From Rhabdophis nuchalis (Eukaryota; Chordata; Lepidosauria; Squamata; Natricidae), in assembly GCA_039707465.1 (NCBI GenBank), contig CM077645.1, positions 162,158,503 to 162,222,502 of the forward strand: DNA of 64,000 bases, given 5' to 3'. How positions within the stretch are numbered: the stretch's first letter is position 1; every line of letters begins with the position of its first letter. Under the pieces are notes generated by a model. The model had not been told where the DNA came from and ran no database searches. It was given only the letters and a program-made list of their open reading frames with translations. The translations under genes and the position numbers were made by a program. This document shows positions 46,379 through 58,031 of this stretch, piece after piece.

Positions 46379-46767
46379 AACAACAATATAATACCTGTAA
46401 CACTACTTATAACAGTAGTTGCTTATAGAAAGCTGACTCAACGTAAGTATTTTTTGTAGCATGAGACACATATGACAGCAATTTGGGTTCCTTTTGAGAA
46501 TTCAGCTTTGCAAAATCTGATATTTTGTGATGCAGTGATTCAGAGTTTTCAGAGTAATATAACAGATAAAAATACAGATGCTTTCCAAATTTGTTGCTTC
46601 CTGAATATTTGAAATAAGAAAATCAATATTTAGAATAAACATTTTTTCAAAATATGCAGATTTTTTTTTTTTTTTTTGGTTTTAAGAATATGTGAAACGG
46701 ATTGGATTTTAGAATGACCATATGCAAAGGGAGAAAAAAATGGAAGCAGATAGATCTCTTTTTCCTG
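46379..46767. other. AT-rich sequence without recognised feature
   Basis: Poly-T run near 46661-46677; otherwise nothing recognised. Confidence 0.4.
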
Positions 46768-46774
46768 ATAGTTC

Positions 46775-47352
46775 TGATCTAGGCTTCACAAAATCACAAA
46801 GCAGACTCCTTGTCCTGACAAAAAACCCTTTTTATTAAGCTAATGTAAATTCCTCTCATTCACATCCAGCAAAGTAGTGGCAAACAGTCTTTCAAGGGTG
46901 AATTTACAACCACAGACCTTATCAGGCTTGGAGAGCTGCCAGGCTGATATCTTCCAAATGCAACGCTGTACAAGAAAATACTTGGCAAGGAGTCTCTGAG
47001 AATCATGAACAAATCTTCACACTAATTAAATGAACAAATTGTCTCTGAAAATTCCACTCCCCTTTTGCTCCTCTTTATTCCTTATGGGAGGGGTCATTCA
47101 CTGTCCACCTGTGCCTCTATTTCTGAGTCGGTTCTTGTTCCTTAACTGTTCCCTTCTCCTGGCAGCTCTGCGCATACGTACATCGGGAACAGGTTCCAGC
47201 TGTTCTTCTGCCGCACTGATATCTGACTCTGAAGGCAGATGATAATTGGGCCCATCTCTGCCTGTGACACAGAGCACTCCAGGACTGCCCCCTGTTCCTA
47301 CTCACTCTCTGAGCTTTCCACCAGCTCCGCTGGCCACTGGCAGGCCACAACA
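46775..47352 (-). mobile_element. LTR-like unit, type 'TGTTGTGGCC'
   Basis: The minus strand begins tgttgtggcctgccagtgg and ends gaagcctagatca. On the minus strand an aataaa signal (tttatt on plus, 46831-46836) lies about 57 bp before the end, as in an LTR R-U5. The 9-mer atagttctg occurs at 46768-46776 and 47353-47361, overlapping the left end by two bases, so the true duplication may be shorter. A related start (tgttgtggcccagcc) occurs at 53134. No internal genes, so solo LTR is the best guess. Confidence 0.65.
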
Positions 47353-47361
47353 ATAGTTCTG

Positions 47362-50249
47362 TAGTTAAGTTATAGGAAAGATGTTAAATTGCAAACACCT
47401 GGTTCAGATACAGGGAACTAACAGGCCTAGAGATATAATTGAAATCCCAGCAAAGATGGATATTCAGGAGGAAAAATCTCTCAGCCAAGTTTATTCCGGT
47501 CTTGTCCTTTCACAATGTTAGCTACTAGAAACCACAATGTCAGCTACTAGGTCCATTTCACAAACTTTCACCAATTAAACAGTTTGATTGTTAAAATCCC
47601 TTTTTAAAGGGATTTTGCTTGTACAATTCTATTGCAGTATACAATCTCAAAATAAACTATAGCCTGAAAAGAACGTCACAAGGCATAATTTAAAAATGTG
47701 CAATTCTCCTAATTGCAGGTAAACCCAATTTGGCACCTTTAAAAAAGTATTTTGATAATCTTTTGTCCTATAACACAGATATAGTTTTTTTTCCAAAAAA
47801 AATTCTCTTGATATTATTTTGTACTTTTTTCCCCCAAAAGTGCTCAGAATAGCGAGCATATTCTTTATATTAGCTTTATTGTTTTTACTGCTAGATTATT
47901 ACTGTCATATAAACGCTATTGCCAAATGTAGCAGTGGCTATTATAAATGATTCTTTTTTATGGCTAGCAGGAAAGAACTGTAAATTCAATAGTTTATGTG
48001 TACATACCATAATTTATTATAGGAAAAAGTGAAATATATTTTAAGCAGCTTCAATTGACAATGGGCCTTATATACTGCCTCAAAGAAGGTCCAAGCAAGA
48101 CAGACATGTTACTCTTAAATCTGTTTTCCTCTACATTGGTTTCTATTCTTCATTTGTAACATATTCTTGAAATGAAAGATCTTCACAGAAGTTGAGATTA
48201 TTGATCTCTGGTTGTTTGTGAGGATATTTGTTTCATTTTCTTTTATGTCAACGAGAGTGGTTGGTGTGATATGGCTGAGATACGTTTGAAGTTCCAAAAG
48301 CTGGCTATAGAGCTGCTGTGATTAGGAATACACAGCTATGGTTATCTAGATGTTCTTTTAAAAGTATCTCTTGCATGCTGTCAAGAGCTGGTTGCTAAAA
48401 ATTGACATATGCTTGTCAACGTAACAAGTCATTTCTGATTGAAGCAAGCTAGAGTGATACATGTTGCTGTTTTCCTAAATAAAAATATGAAGTACTTAGT
48501 TCCAGACAGAGGGTAAATTAATCAAAATGTCGGATTCAAATGGCAAATGAAAAACATTCTTCACAGTGCATACCTGCTGCTGCAGTACATACTCATTTTG
48601 TTATCTGATTGTTGTTTGTGGCCAGAGATTGTCGCAAAGAAAGGGTTATTTGTGGCTGTATTTGGATCAGGAAATTCTTTATTCAACTATTCTGATGTTT
48701 CTAGAGACCATGAACCAGTAAAAAAAATGTGTACATTAAACACACATATTTCCTTGGTGCTGGGGATTACAGTTGGTACTGAATATTTGATAAATGAGAA
48801 AATATTAGTAAGATTCTAAAATCCTCAGGACCACACGGTTTACAAATATTCTTCTAAATCTCCATATATAATTTGTTTAGAGAGGGCAGCTTTGGAATAA
48901 ACCCAATTTAGGACAGGCTTTGGGCCTGAGCTTTCATTGCCTGCAGATTACTCTCGGATACTTTTACCTAAATGAAAGACTTATTATACCCTCCATTTTC
49001 TGGGGCGGGAAACCACTTTTGGGCAATAAGTAATTGGTAGATCTCCATGTCTAGATAGAAGAGAAGAAAAATCAGTCACTGGAGTCAAAACATCATAGTA
49101 TATTTGCACTGTGCACTGTGATTGTCCAATTCTAACCCTGTACTTACAAGACTTTGAAGAAAACTAAAATTCAGTTTAAGGCATTGAACTATGCCATAGA
49201 GGGTGATAATAGAAATAGAAATATGGAGTAATCGATTACAGGCAGAGAAAAGAGAAGAAATGGAAGCAATCATATTATTTTCCACCAATGTACAGTATAC
49301 TTCTTAAGAGACATTACTTTTTTAATGGAATATTTAGGTATGCTTCATCGTTTACTATCTTGTTACTATCTTGCCTTGGAATGTCAGCAGCAATAATGGA
49401 AATTACTGTTTTACATGTATCTTGTATAGAAGAATGCATTATGCATACAATAATATTATTTCATGAAGAAAATGAACATAACATATTTATTTCCTTTCAT
49501 TTTATAGGTCTCTGAGATGTCAAGAGTTGCTCCACAGGGAAGTAATCAGTTGGGAAGGCAAGAAGGCTGCCATGAAAATGCACGCCCATCACCAAAATAA
49601 TGTCTAGTGCAATTTTCCCATTCCCAGATATCTCTCATGGCTTTGTAGAGCATTGTTTTGAGAAGCCTAATTAATCCCAAGCATAGGGAAATGAGTCAGC
49701 CTCTAGTTTTCTTCTCACACTAATGAGATGGCTTATTTTGCAATGACTATTCACCCAGAAATAAGCAGTTGCAGAACAACTGCCAGAAATGTAAATGCCA
49801 ATAAGCATGATGGGACAAGGGCAGGCAAAATGTTCCCCTCGGGAACTTTGGGACTTATATCTTAAGTAGAAAGTCTAGCAGGAAATTCTAAACACCTCAT
49901 GTGAACAAATCACAATAAAAGCATTTCAAAGACTGTGTGTAGGGCATCTATTATAGAATAGATATATCTCCACTTTAAAGCATCAGTTTTCTTATCTAAT
50001 TAGCTTTCAGCCTTTTGCTCTCACTAACCCTTTTCCTTCTGCCATCATTCAGACAATAAACTGTGTACTGTGGAATTTCGATAGTCTTACATTTAAAGAG
50101 TATACTCTTGTCTTACTATATTTGTGTTATTATGTAAATTTTTGTTAATTTCCCACTGGTTTGTATTTAAAGTGCCTGAAAAATCCTGGATTGTAGCTCG
50201 AAGGCTGATACATTTTTCACTTTTTAAGAAAAAGAACCCCATTTTTAAT
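47362..50249. other. Long AT-rich stretch, no gene recognised
   Basis: Contains a small direct repeat (accacaatg-t/c-agctactag at about 47511-47550) and a short palindrome aatccctttttaaagggatt (about 47599-47618). No coding similarity. Candidate conserved block at 49590-49800 is in findings. Confidence 0.45.
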
Positions 50250-50505
50250 ATATTATCCTGTTTACCTGAAAATAAGACCTCCCCAGATAATAAGCCCAAT
50301 CGGACTTTTGAGCACATGCGCTAAAATAAACCCTCCCCTGAAAATAAGCCCTCCCTGAAAATATTGCAACACATCAGCAGTCATGAGGTGACCACGCTCA
50401 CCGCCTACTGCACTTCAAAAATAATAAGACCTCTCCAAAAATAAGACCAAGCACTTATTTCATAGGTCAAAAGAAAATAAGACCCTATCTTATTGTGGAG
50501 GAAAC
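50250..50505. mobile_element. Possible TIR/MITE-like repeat with 'aaaataagacc' motifs
   Basis: Left part cctgtttacctgaaaataagacc and right part aagaaaataagaccctatcttattgtgg, with several internal gaaaataagccctccc and aaataataagacctctcc units. Resembles dispersed squamate repeats, but I cannot define termini. Confidence 0.5.
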
Positions 50506-50642
50506 ATGGCAAGTTTTAGTTACAAAATTATTAGTATGTTAAAATGGGATTCTTTTACTTTAAAAAGTGAAAAAGACTATAAAAACTGCTATGTAAAACA
50601 CACACACAAAACCCCCAGAGGAAGAGGAGAGGGAGAGGATTA

Positions 50643-51273
50643 CTGCAGTTTTCTGTCTATAAGATGCCCCCATGTAGAGCAGGGGTCCCCAACCTTTGCA
50701 ACTTTAAGTCTGAAACTTTGCTGGCTGGAGAAGTCTGGGAGCTGAAATCCTTCAGACTTAAAGTTGCAAAGGTTGGGGACCCCTGATGTAGAGGATGCCC
50801 CCCAGTTTTCTTATGCCAAATTCAGAAATCTGGAATGCTGCTGCGTTTAAGTGACAGTAGATGACAGCCTTCTCTCTGATGGGCATGGGAAACTGCTGGA
50901 GAGAGATGGGCCCATTTTAGCCCCTGGCACCCAGATGTCGCTTGCTTCCCCCAATAATTTCTTTGCTAACCTGAGGAGGAGCAGGGATAAGGAAGAGGGA
51001 GAAGTGGCCTCCTCCTTCCCTCACGCCAGCCACTCCATTTCCCGTTTGTCCATTGCAGTGCAGCCCCCAGGATCCACTTTAGTAGTGGGGGTTGGGGGTA
51101 ATTTAACAACAAGTTGGCCCGGGGTCAGGCTGGCCATCATAGGAGGCTTGTCTGGCATGTGTGATGGAGCTGGAGGAGTGGGATAGGCCACACCTTCTCT
51201 CAGCCCTGTATATAAGACACCCTCCATTTTCAAATAAATATTTTAAAGAAAAAGTATACAAGGAAAAATATGG
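50643..51273. mobile_element. TA-flanked TIR element, split by a foldback hAT-like element
   Basis: Left TA|ctgcagttttctgtctataag and right gtatacaaggaaaaatatgg|TA form a loose inverted pair; the inner tataagatgcccccatg and tgtatataagacaccctcc repeat the theme. It probably belongs to the 'tataagac' group. The 106-bp foldback hAT-like element at 50680-50785 sits inside. Confidence 0.55.
50680..50785. mobile_element. Foldback hAT-like element with perfect 8-bp target duplication
   Basis: Starts caggggtccccaacctttgc and ends gcaaaggttggggacccctg, exact reverse complements; pairing continues through aactttaagtctg. Flanked by atgtagag at 50672-50679 and 50786-50793 (8/8). The 106-bp unit is almost entirely two arms around a short loop. 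Confidence 0.95.
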
Positions 51274-51275
51274 TA

Positions 51276-51966
51276 TGTCTAGACTTAGCATATCTATTGA
51301 AATCAATGGAATGTAATTTTACTGTGAAATTACTGACATTACTAAGATTCATGCTATCACTTCTAGTTTGTCAGATCATAAGAAAGAAAAGAATTTAGGA
51401 GTTGCACAAGCTTATTCCAATCATCTTTCTTTTTACATGCCAAACTCTGCTTTGCTTTGCTACTAGTCCAACAACATCTTTCAATCATCAGATTCAACTG
51501 GTAATACTAAATCATGTTCACAGAAGTTACTAATGCATTTAGCTGTATGGAGCGGAATGAACTAAACTCTGATACAGTTATCTAAAACAACAGTAAGTAG
51601 AAAATAAATACTGATATTTTAATATGCAGCAGATTAATAAAGATCACTCTGTCTAAATAATAAGACTATTTCCCTGGCTTACTTGTTAAACTCAGCTACA
51701 TTGTTGATGTGGTGAAAGCTTTGAGACTGAAAACACCCTTTAATTTTTCCCCCCCTTACAATATTTCATAGATTTTCACACACTTGATCGTCTCTAAAAG
51801 ATATAAAATAAAACAAAACAATATTTTCCTAATTGAAATAATATGTCTTTTGCTCTTGGCTCCAGTTTATTAAACTACAGACTAGAAAATAAAATAAAAG
51901 AGATCCTGTAGGTGGAAAAATGGGGATACATTTGTTTATTTTGCATTCTAATAAAAACATGGTTGA
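51276..51966. other. AT-rich sequence without recognised feature
   Basis: No repeat or coding signal recognised. Confidence 0.4.
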
Positions 51967-52038
51967 AAAAGAAAGGAAGGAAGGAAGGAAGGAAGGAAGG
52001 AAGGAAGGAAGGAAGGAAGGAAGGAAGGAAGGAAGGAA
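51967..52038. repeat. (GGAA)n microsatellite
   Basis: About 17 GGAA units. Confidence 0.97.
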
Positions 52039-52622
52039 AATACATATTCAAAATAGCAACTTGCTTTTTAAATAATTTGATTGTTAGAGAAGGAGTTGCA
52101 GTCTACAACCAGATATACATATGAACTCCTGAGAGAAAATAAAACTGAAAGAATAACCTATTCTTATCTTGTTTGGGGGGGGGAAAGACATCACTGGTTT
52201 AGGAGTTTAAACAAAAGGTAGACTTTTGTTTAATTTTGATTTAATATGCTTTGTATTCTATACGGATAGTACAATCTTAAAACACAGTTTATGGTTTAGC
52301 ATTTCATAGAAACTCAATTAGTTGTGATTATTCAGGAAACTAGAGTTAAACTAGAGTTAAACCTTGGCTCACACCAATGTGAGAATCTAATCACTGTCTG
52401 GAAGCAGCTTTGCAGGTGTTAGACCAAAGCATTTGCTCGCTTTTCTGTAAATGTCAGGGACTGAATACAAAGCAGATATCTCTGCCATTGAACTATGGCA
52501 CTTAAATGTGATAGATTTAATCTATTGCTTTTCTATTATCTCACATTTATTCAATCAGATGGGACTAAATGCTACACAATTATGAAATACGTCATATTGA
52601 CTGCAATGGAACCAATATCTTA
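52039..52622. other. AT-rich sequence without recognised feature
   Basis: No repeat or coding signal recognised. Confidence 0.4.
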
Positions 52623-52630
52623 GTAACTAT

Positions 52631-53134
52631 TCTGCCCCCACAGACAGACAGACAGACACACACACACACACACACACACACAAGCTTGGTTGCTTGCCAC
52701 TATCTCCTTGGCTGCTTGCCACTATCTCCTTGGCTGGGGACTCACGTAACAGACAGAGAATTACAGATGCGACTGACCAGAATTTCCAAGGAGAAGTTAA
52801 TAATGTTGTTCCCTGCAAATGACCCCTCCCCACAGCCTTTCTTATAAACTCTCTTGGGAGGGGCCACTCATCAACCAGCTGATTCCAATTCAGGGCCTCC
52901 GAGCTTGCTTCTTTCGTAACTGCTGAATCCTTTACTCAGCCCTGCGTAATCTAGCATCTAGCAGGGACAAACTGCACCTGATCCTCCCCACTGCTCCATG
53001 ACCCAGGCACCTCCTGGTGGCCAACCAGACTCTCTGCTTCCTCAAGGTCTCCCTCCTCCTACAGGGAAGACTCATAGGACTCTTCACTAGAAGAGTCCAT
53101 CAGCAGCTCATCCGGAGCGGGCTGGGCCACAACA
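52631..53134 (-). mobile_element. LTR-like unit, type 'TGTTGTGGCC', with expanded (CA)n near one end
   Basis: The minus strand begins tgttgtggcccagcccgc. Internally it has ccaggaggtgcctgggtc and a TATA-like tttataagaaagg (complement near 52840-52850). Toward the other end are two perfect tandem copies of a 22-mer (52691-52712 and 52713-52734) and a CAGA/CA microsatellite (about 52641-52682). The flank gtaactat is at 52623-52630 and 53135-53142. The shared TGTTGTGG start with 46775-47352 supports one family. LTR status is likely, not proven. Confidence 0.6.
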
Positions 53135-53142
53135 GTAACTAT

Positions 53143-54045
53143 ATTCAGGGTTATTGCTTAATATGCATAATTAAGTAATTGCCAAAACAATTCAGTATAA
53201 TTTTTAGAATAATCCTATGTTGAGAAGTGATTTTCACCATTCAAAATATAATAGAAAAAAGAAGATTGATAGATGACATAGATAGACAGATGGACAGACA
53301 GAGAGACAGACAGACGGGGAGTTAGAAAAATAGTTAGAAACAAATATTACTATAGAATAACTTTTGCTGATATAATTGCCTCTATAAAACATCAGCACCT
53401 AAACATAAATTCCCTTTCTCCCCATGTATGAAAGCTTATAAAATATTTAGATTGAACTGTTCATTTTTTTATCCATAGACTTTAATTTCCTATAAAATAT
53501 GCACTAGATGCGAAGGCTTGCTCCATTGTTTTGTTTTATATTATATTTTTATTCCTGTCATTCTGTTTTCAGATAACAAATCAAGATACTTTTAAGATAA
53601 CTTGTGATTAATTTAAGACACAAATTAGCTTCTTTCCAGTCTCACATGCTGGCAGCAATTTAGCATTACACAAAATTGCTTGGTGTTATTCTGAAAAGCT
53701 GAATAAAAGTCTATTTTCAAACAAGTGTGGTCAGTTAAGAAGAAAGCCCATGCAGCAAATAAATTCCTGTCAAATATACTAAGAAGTGGATATTCTGTAT
53801 TTACAGTACATGTATCAGATTCCTGAATTTCCACAGCTATCCCCCATCCATAGATGGGGAACGATCAAGTATCAGTAAAGGTACTCTTTTCTACCTATCA
53901 ACACTGAGTTTTATTGACAGATACACTAGCTGTTAATACCAGGAATGCCAGAAGTCTTCAAACTTGACTTGTGGACAGTGGAAAAGAACAACATTCTTGT
54001 TTGTAGTCACAGTTCCCAATTGTCAGTTTGACCCCTGGTCTATGG
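53143..54045. other. AT-rich sequence with a short GATA/GACA tract
   Basis: gatagacagatggacagacag near 53280-53315; otherwise nothing recognised. Confidence 0.45.
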
Positions 54046-54385
54046 CAATGATGGCAAACCTATGGTATGCGTGCCAGAGCTGGCATACAGAGCTCTCTCT
54101 CTGGGAAGTGCAGCAGCAGCAGCTGGTCTTCTGGCTTCCGGCATGCACACCAGCCAGCTGGTCTTGCATGCCCGGGAGTGCCAGAATCTGGAAGAACAGC
54201 TAGGTGGCACGCACATGTGCATGGGGCAGCTGCTCTTCCAGTTTCTGGTGCTTCTATGCACGAAAACCAGGTGACCAACAGACATGCACATGCCAGAATC
54301 CAGGAGAGCACCTGCTCTTACGATTTCCAGCACATACATGTGCACACGTGTGAATTCTCTGTGTCGAAAAGGTTCACCACTCAGT
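54046..54385. mobile_element. hAT-like element, 'caatgatggcaaacc' type
   Basis: Starts caatgatggcaaacctatgg and ends aaaggttcaccactcagtg, imperfect inverted termini. The interior is GC-richer with repeated ccagctggtctt/ttgcatgcccgg motifs. Flanking 8-mers do not match, so the ends may be off by a few bases. Open frames inside are composition artefacts. Confidence 0.55.
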
Positions 54386-54952
54386 GCTGAAAAGACCAAC
54401 ACTGGTCTCTGATGACATCTTTATACATCCCACTCATCTTATGGGCAGGACCTGCTGTTTACAAGTAAACTTCTTCACTTTAGACCCTTATACATAGATG
54501 CAATAATAATAATAATTCTTGTGGTTAGAAAATGGTTTACGGAATGACTACAGTGAGTTCAGTTGAATTAAATGGAGAGTAGCTGCAGATGGAAATAAAA
54601 ACTAAATACTTTCTATTGCCTATTTGTCTTTCTCTGCAAACAGTTCTACAGACCATAATATCAGTTCAATAGTAAAGTTCTAGTTTTAGATGAAGGGTTA
54701 ACCATAACTGATACAGTTCTGCCTTCATGATACCTAGAATCTTCTTTGCTGTATATCTCTTAACACATTGCCTTTCATTCAGCAGTAATAACTATCATTA
54801 AGATTGTAACTTTCATTAACACTGAGCAAAGGAGCATCCAGATCATGAAGAAATTAGAATACTGTAACGATAGATGTGAGAAAACAAAGGTGGGAGAACA
54901 TTGCTCAATTCTAAACACAATGCTTCATACTACATAATAAAGTAATGCCCAT
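54386..54952. other. AT-rich sequence without recognised feature
   Basis: No repeat or coding signal recognised. Confidence 0.4.
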
Positions 54953-55015
<63 letters not shown>

Positions 55016-55955
55016 TTTGAATTTATTAACCGCTCCCTCTCCCCACAGGGACCCGGGGCGGTGCACAGGAGGAACTAAAAACAATATAAACAATAGATAC
55101 AAAAATATATACATTAAAACACAATTAAACAATGCTATCCCGTGCTAAAAAATTAAAACCCATTAAAATACATTTAAAATCTATAGACAGAGAGACTATC
55201 CAAGGCCGGCCAGTCGAAAGAAATGGGTCTTTAATTTCGTACGGAAGGAGCGGAGGTCCGTGGTCGTTCTGATATCGGGGGGAAGGTCGTTCCAGAGGGC
55301 CGGGCCCGCCACAGAGAGAGCCCTTCCCCTGGGCGTCGCCCGCTGACAAAGTCTAGTGGACGGCACCCGGAGAAGTCCCTCTCTGTGGGAGCGAATCGGT
55401 CGTGAGGATGTATGGGGCAGGATCCGATCCCGCAAATAGCTAGGTCCCGAGCCATGGAGCGCTTTAAAGATGATAGTTAGCACCTTGAAGCGCACCCGGA
55501 AGACGACAGGCAGCCAGTGCAGCTCGCGCAAGAGCGGTGTAACGTGGGTGAACCTGGTGGTCCCCATAATTGCTCGCGCGGCTGCATTCTGAACTAACTG
55601 AAGCCTCCGGGTGCACCTCAAGGGAAGCCCCATGTAGAGAGAGTTACAATAGTCCAGTCGGGATGTCACGAGGGCATGAGTGACTGTGCGAAGGGCGTCC
55701 CGATCCAATAGGGGGCGCAATTGGCGAACCAGGCGAACCTGGTAAAACGCCCTCCTGGCCACGGCTGTCACTTGCTCTTCCATAGACAGCCGGGTATCCA
55801 GGAGGACACCCAAATTGCGCGCCCCATCCACAGGGGCAAGATGTTCGCCCCCTATGGCCAGCGTTGGAGAAAGCTGGTTGAATCGGGCAGCCGGAAACCA
55901 CAGCCACTCGGTCTTGGTCGGGTTGAGCCTGAGTCCGTTACTTCCCATCCAGATT
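54953..55955 (-). mobile_element. 5'-truncated L2 LINE (subfamily A) with long (TTA)n tail
   Basis: The minus-strand frame 55948-55196 is open for 250 codons. It covers WMGSNGLRLNPTKTEWLW, LGVLLDTRLSMEEQV, SRLDYCNSLYMGLP, LHWLPVVFRVRFK, ALWNDLPPDIRTTTDL and FRLAGLG stop, i.e. the region after the RT catalytic box. The 3' UTR signature (gcaccgccccgggtccc) and a pure (TTA)n tail at 54953-55014 follow. The clean frame suggests it is among the younger L2 copies here. Confidence 0.93.
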
Positions 55956-56174
55956 CTGATTAATACAGAAAGTTAAATTATGACCAGTTTCCTGTGATGT
56001 TTGTCCTTAAAGAGTATAATTAGCACACATTTGTTCTTTCTAGCACTTAAAAGATCACTTGACAAATACAACATGAAGGATAAAATTAAATTTTGCAATA
56101 TGAAGCACATATTAAGCAGGGATATTATAAAAGCCAAAAGATGGGTTTGTGAACAGATACATTGCTAATAATTA

Positions 56175-56335
56175 TGACACATGTATTTATTATTTATAGT
56201 ATTATATATTTTTATCCTGCCTTTATTATTTTACAAGGAACTCAAGGTAGTAAACATGCTAGTATTCCTTCCTCTATTTTCTCCACATTAACAAACCTCT
56301 GAGGTTAGTTAGACAGAGAGAGAGTACGGTAACTA
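56175..56335 (-). mobile_element. MIR-like SINE, 3' half
   Basis: Plus strand reads atatatttttatcctgcctttatt, aaggaactcaaggtagtaaacatg, cttcctctattttctccacattaacaaacctctgaggtt, then agacagagagagagta. This is the distal body of the SINE seen at 30800-30962; the tRNA part is missing. Confidence 0.6.
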
Positions 56336-56934
56336 GCTTCAACTCAAATGTTGCATTAAATAAAAACAAAAATCCAACCCTTCCCACCAAAACTAAGCAA
56401 ATGTCAAGATTATTTATTATTTTTTGTTTATATCAACTAGGAACAAAACTTAACATGCACTATCAATATCAGAAACTACTTATTAGATAATGCACTCAAC
56501 CTTTTTAAATTGGCTTCAACTTTCACTGTATGAGTAGTACTTAAATTATCACTATCTCAGTTTTCTGCCTGTGTGATGATCTTTATCTTGGCAATATCTT
56601 ATTCTAGGACCATGTGTTCAAGAAGTCAGATTGGTTTCGATTCTTAATTTAAATGTTTGTTCTGAAGTCTGGATCACGTTTGATTTAATTGAACATTTCA
56701 GGTCTATTTAAGTGCATTAGAACTTGCACTGAATTTAATAAATCAACTAAGTTTAAGTTCTGCACAATGCTTGCACAATAAAATAAAATTCTCCTTTGAG
56801 TTGAGCTCAACTTCTGTTGTTTTCATGGATGGATCAATAATATGGAAGTGGCTTATCAGTGCTTTTTCAGAGATGTTTTTCTCCAACATCTTAATATAAT
56901 CTATAATTCTTTGAATTGACACATGTGAATATTG
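56336..56934. other. AT-rich sequence without recognised feature
   Basis: No repeat or coding signal recognised. Confidence 0.4.
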
Positions 56935-57705
56935 GGCCCTATCTAACAAAATAAAATTCAATGGTGAAAAAAGTAAGAAAAAAGAAATGCATTGGTATAG
57001 TATAGGTGGTACTTGGCTCAATAGTAGTAATTGTGAGAGGATTCTTGTAGTCCTAATATGAGCCAGCAGTGAGTTGCAGCTGCCAAAAAAGCCAATGCAG
57101 TCCTAGGCTGCATTAACAGAGGGATACAATTAAGATCACATGACATATTAATATCACTTTATAATGCATTGATAAGACCACACTTGGAATTCTGCATCCA
57201 GTTTTGGTTGCCATGATGTGAAAAAGATGTTGAGACTATAGAAAGAGTGCAGAGAAGAGCAATAAAGATGATTAAGGGATTGGAGGTTAAAAGATATAAA
57301 GAACAATGGCTGGAACTGAGTATGTCTAGTTTAATGAATGTCTAGTTTAATGAAAAGAAGGGAAGGAGTAGGAGTGACATGATAGCGCTGTTCTAATATC
57401 TAAGGGTTGCCATAAAGAAGAGGGAGTCAGCCTATTCTTGAAACCATGTGAAGGCAAGACAAGAAGCAATGAAGGGAAACTAATCAAAGAGAGAAACATC
57501 CTAAAATTAAGGAGAATTTTCCTGAGGGTAAAACAATTAATCAGTGGACTGACAGTGGACTCCAGAAGTTGTGAAAACTCCAACACTGGAAGTATTTTGT
57601 CTGAAATGGTTTGTCTGAAATGGTATAGGACTTCCTGCCTGAGCAGGAGATTGGACTAGAAGACCTCCATGGTCCCCTCCAACTTTGTAATTCTGAATTG
57701 TTAAT
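56935..57705 (+). pseudogene. 5'-truncated CR1 LINE, ORF2 C-terminus and 3' UTR, old
   Basis: Plus-strand broken frames give the post-RT region: GGTWLNSSN-like near 57003, AAAKKANAVLGCIN near 57075, LIRPHLEFCIQFW near 57170, VETIERVQRRAIKMIKGLE near 57230, then MSSLMN. The 3' UTR gagattggactagaagacctcc ends near 57700. Several stops and small duplications (aatgtctagtttaatga twice near 57320-57350; tgtctgaaatggt twice near 57598-57623) show it is decayed. Confidence 0.85.
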
Positions 57706-57751
57706 AATCTTCTATTAAATACTAACTGCAAAGTATACTAACTGTTCACTG

Positions 57752-58023
57752 CAAAGGGGGCTTGCTGCTGGTTTGGCTGAACAGGTAGAGGAATTCAGGC
57801 CTGGGTCGCAGAACCGTCAATGACCCAGCCCTGACACCGCTCCCTGAATTGGTTCCCTCGTTGTCGCTTGGGAGCTGCCATTTTGAATTTTAATGACTGC
57901 GCGTGCACAGTTCACTGTAAATTGTTCTGCGCATGGATGCAAAACAATTTACATTGAACAGCGCATGCATGCACAGTGCACAGGTTGCGAACAGGCAGTA
58001 ACGCCGGCAGCAACCCACCCCTG
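57752..58023. mobile_element. hAT-like non-autonomous element
   Basis: Starts caaagggggcttgctgctgg and ends cggcagcaacccacccctg, imperfect inverted termini. Flanks are gttcactg (57744-57751) and gttcacta (58024-58031), 7/8. Inside are cacagttcactgtaaattgttctgcgcatg and an inverted aacaatttacattgaacagcgcatg, a partial hairpin. Confidence 0.82.
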
Positions 58024-58031
58024 GTTCACTA

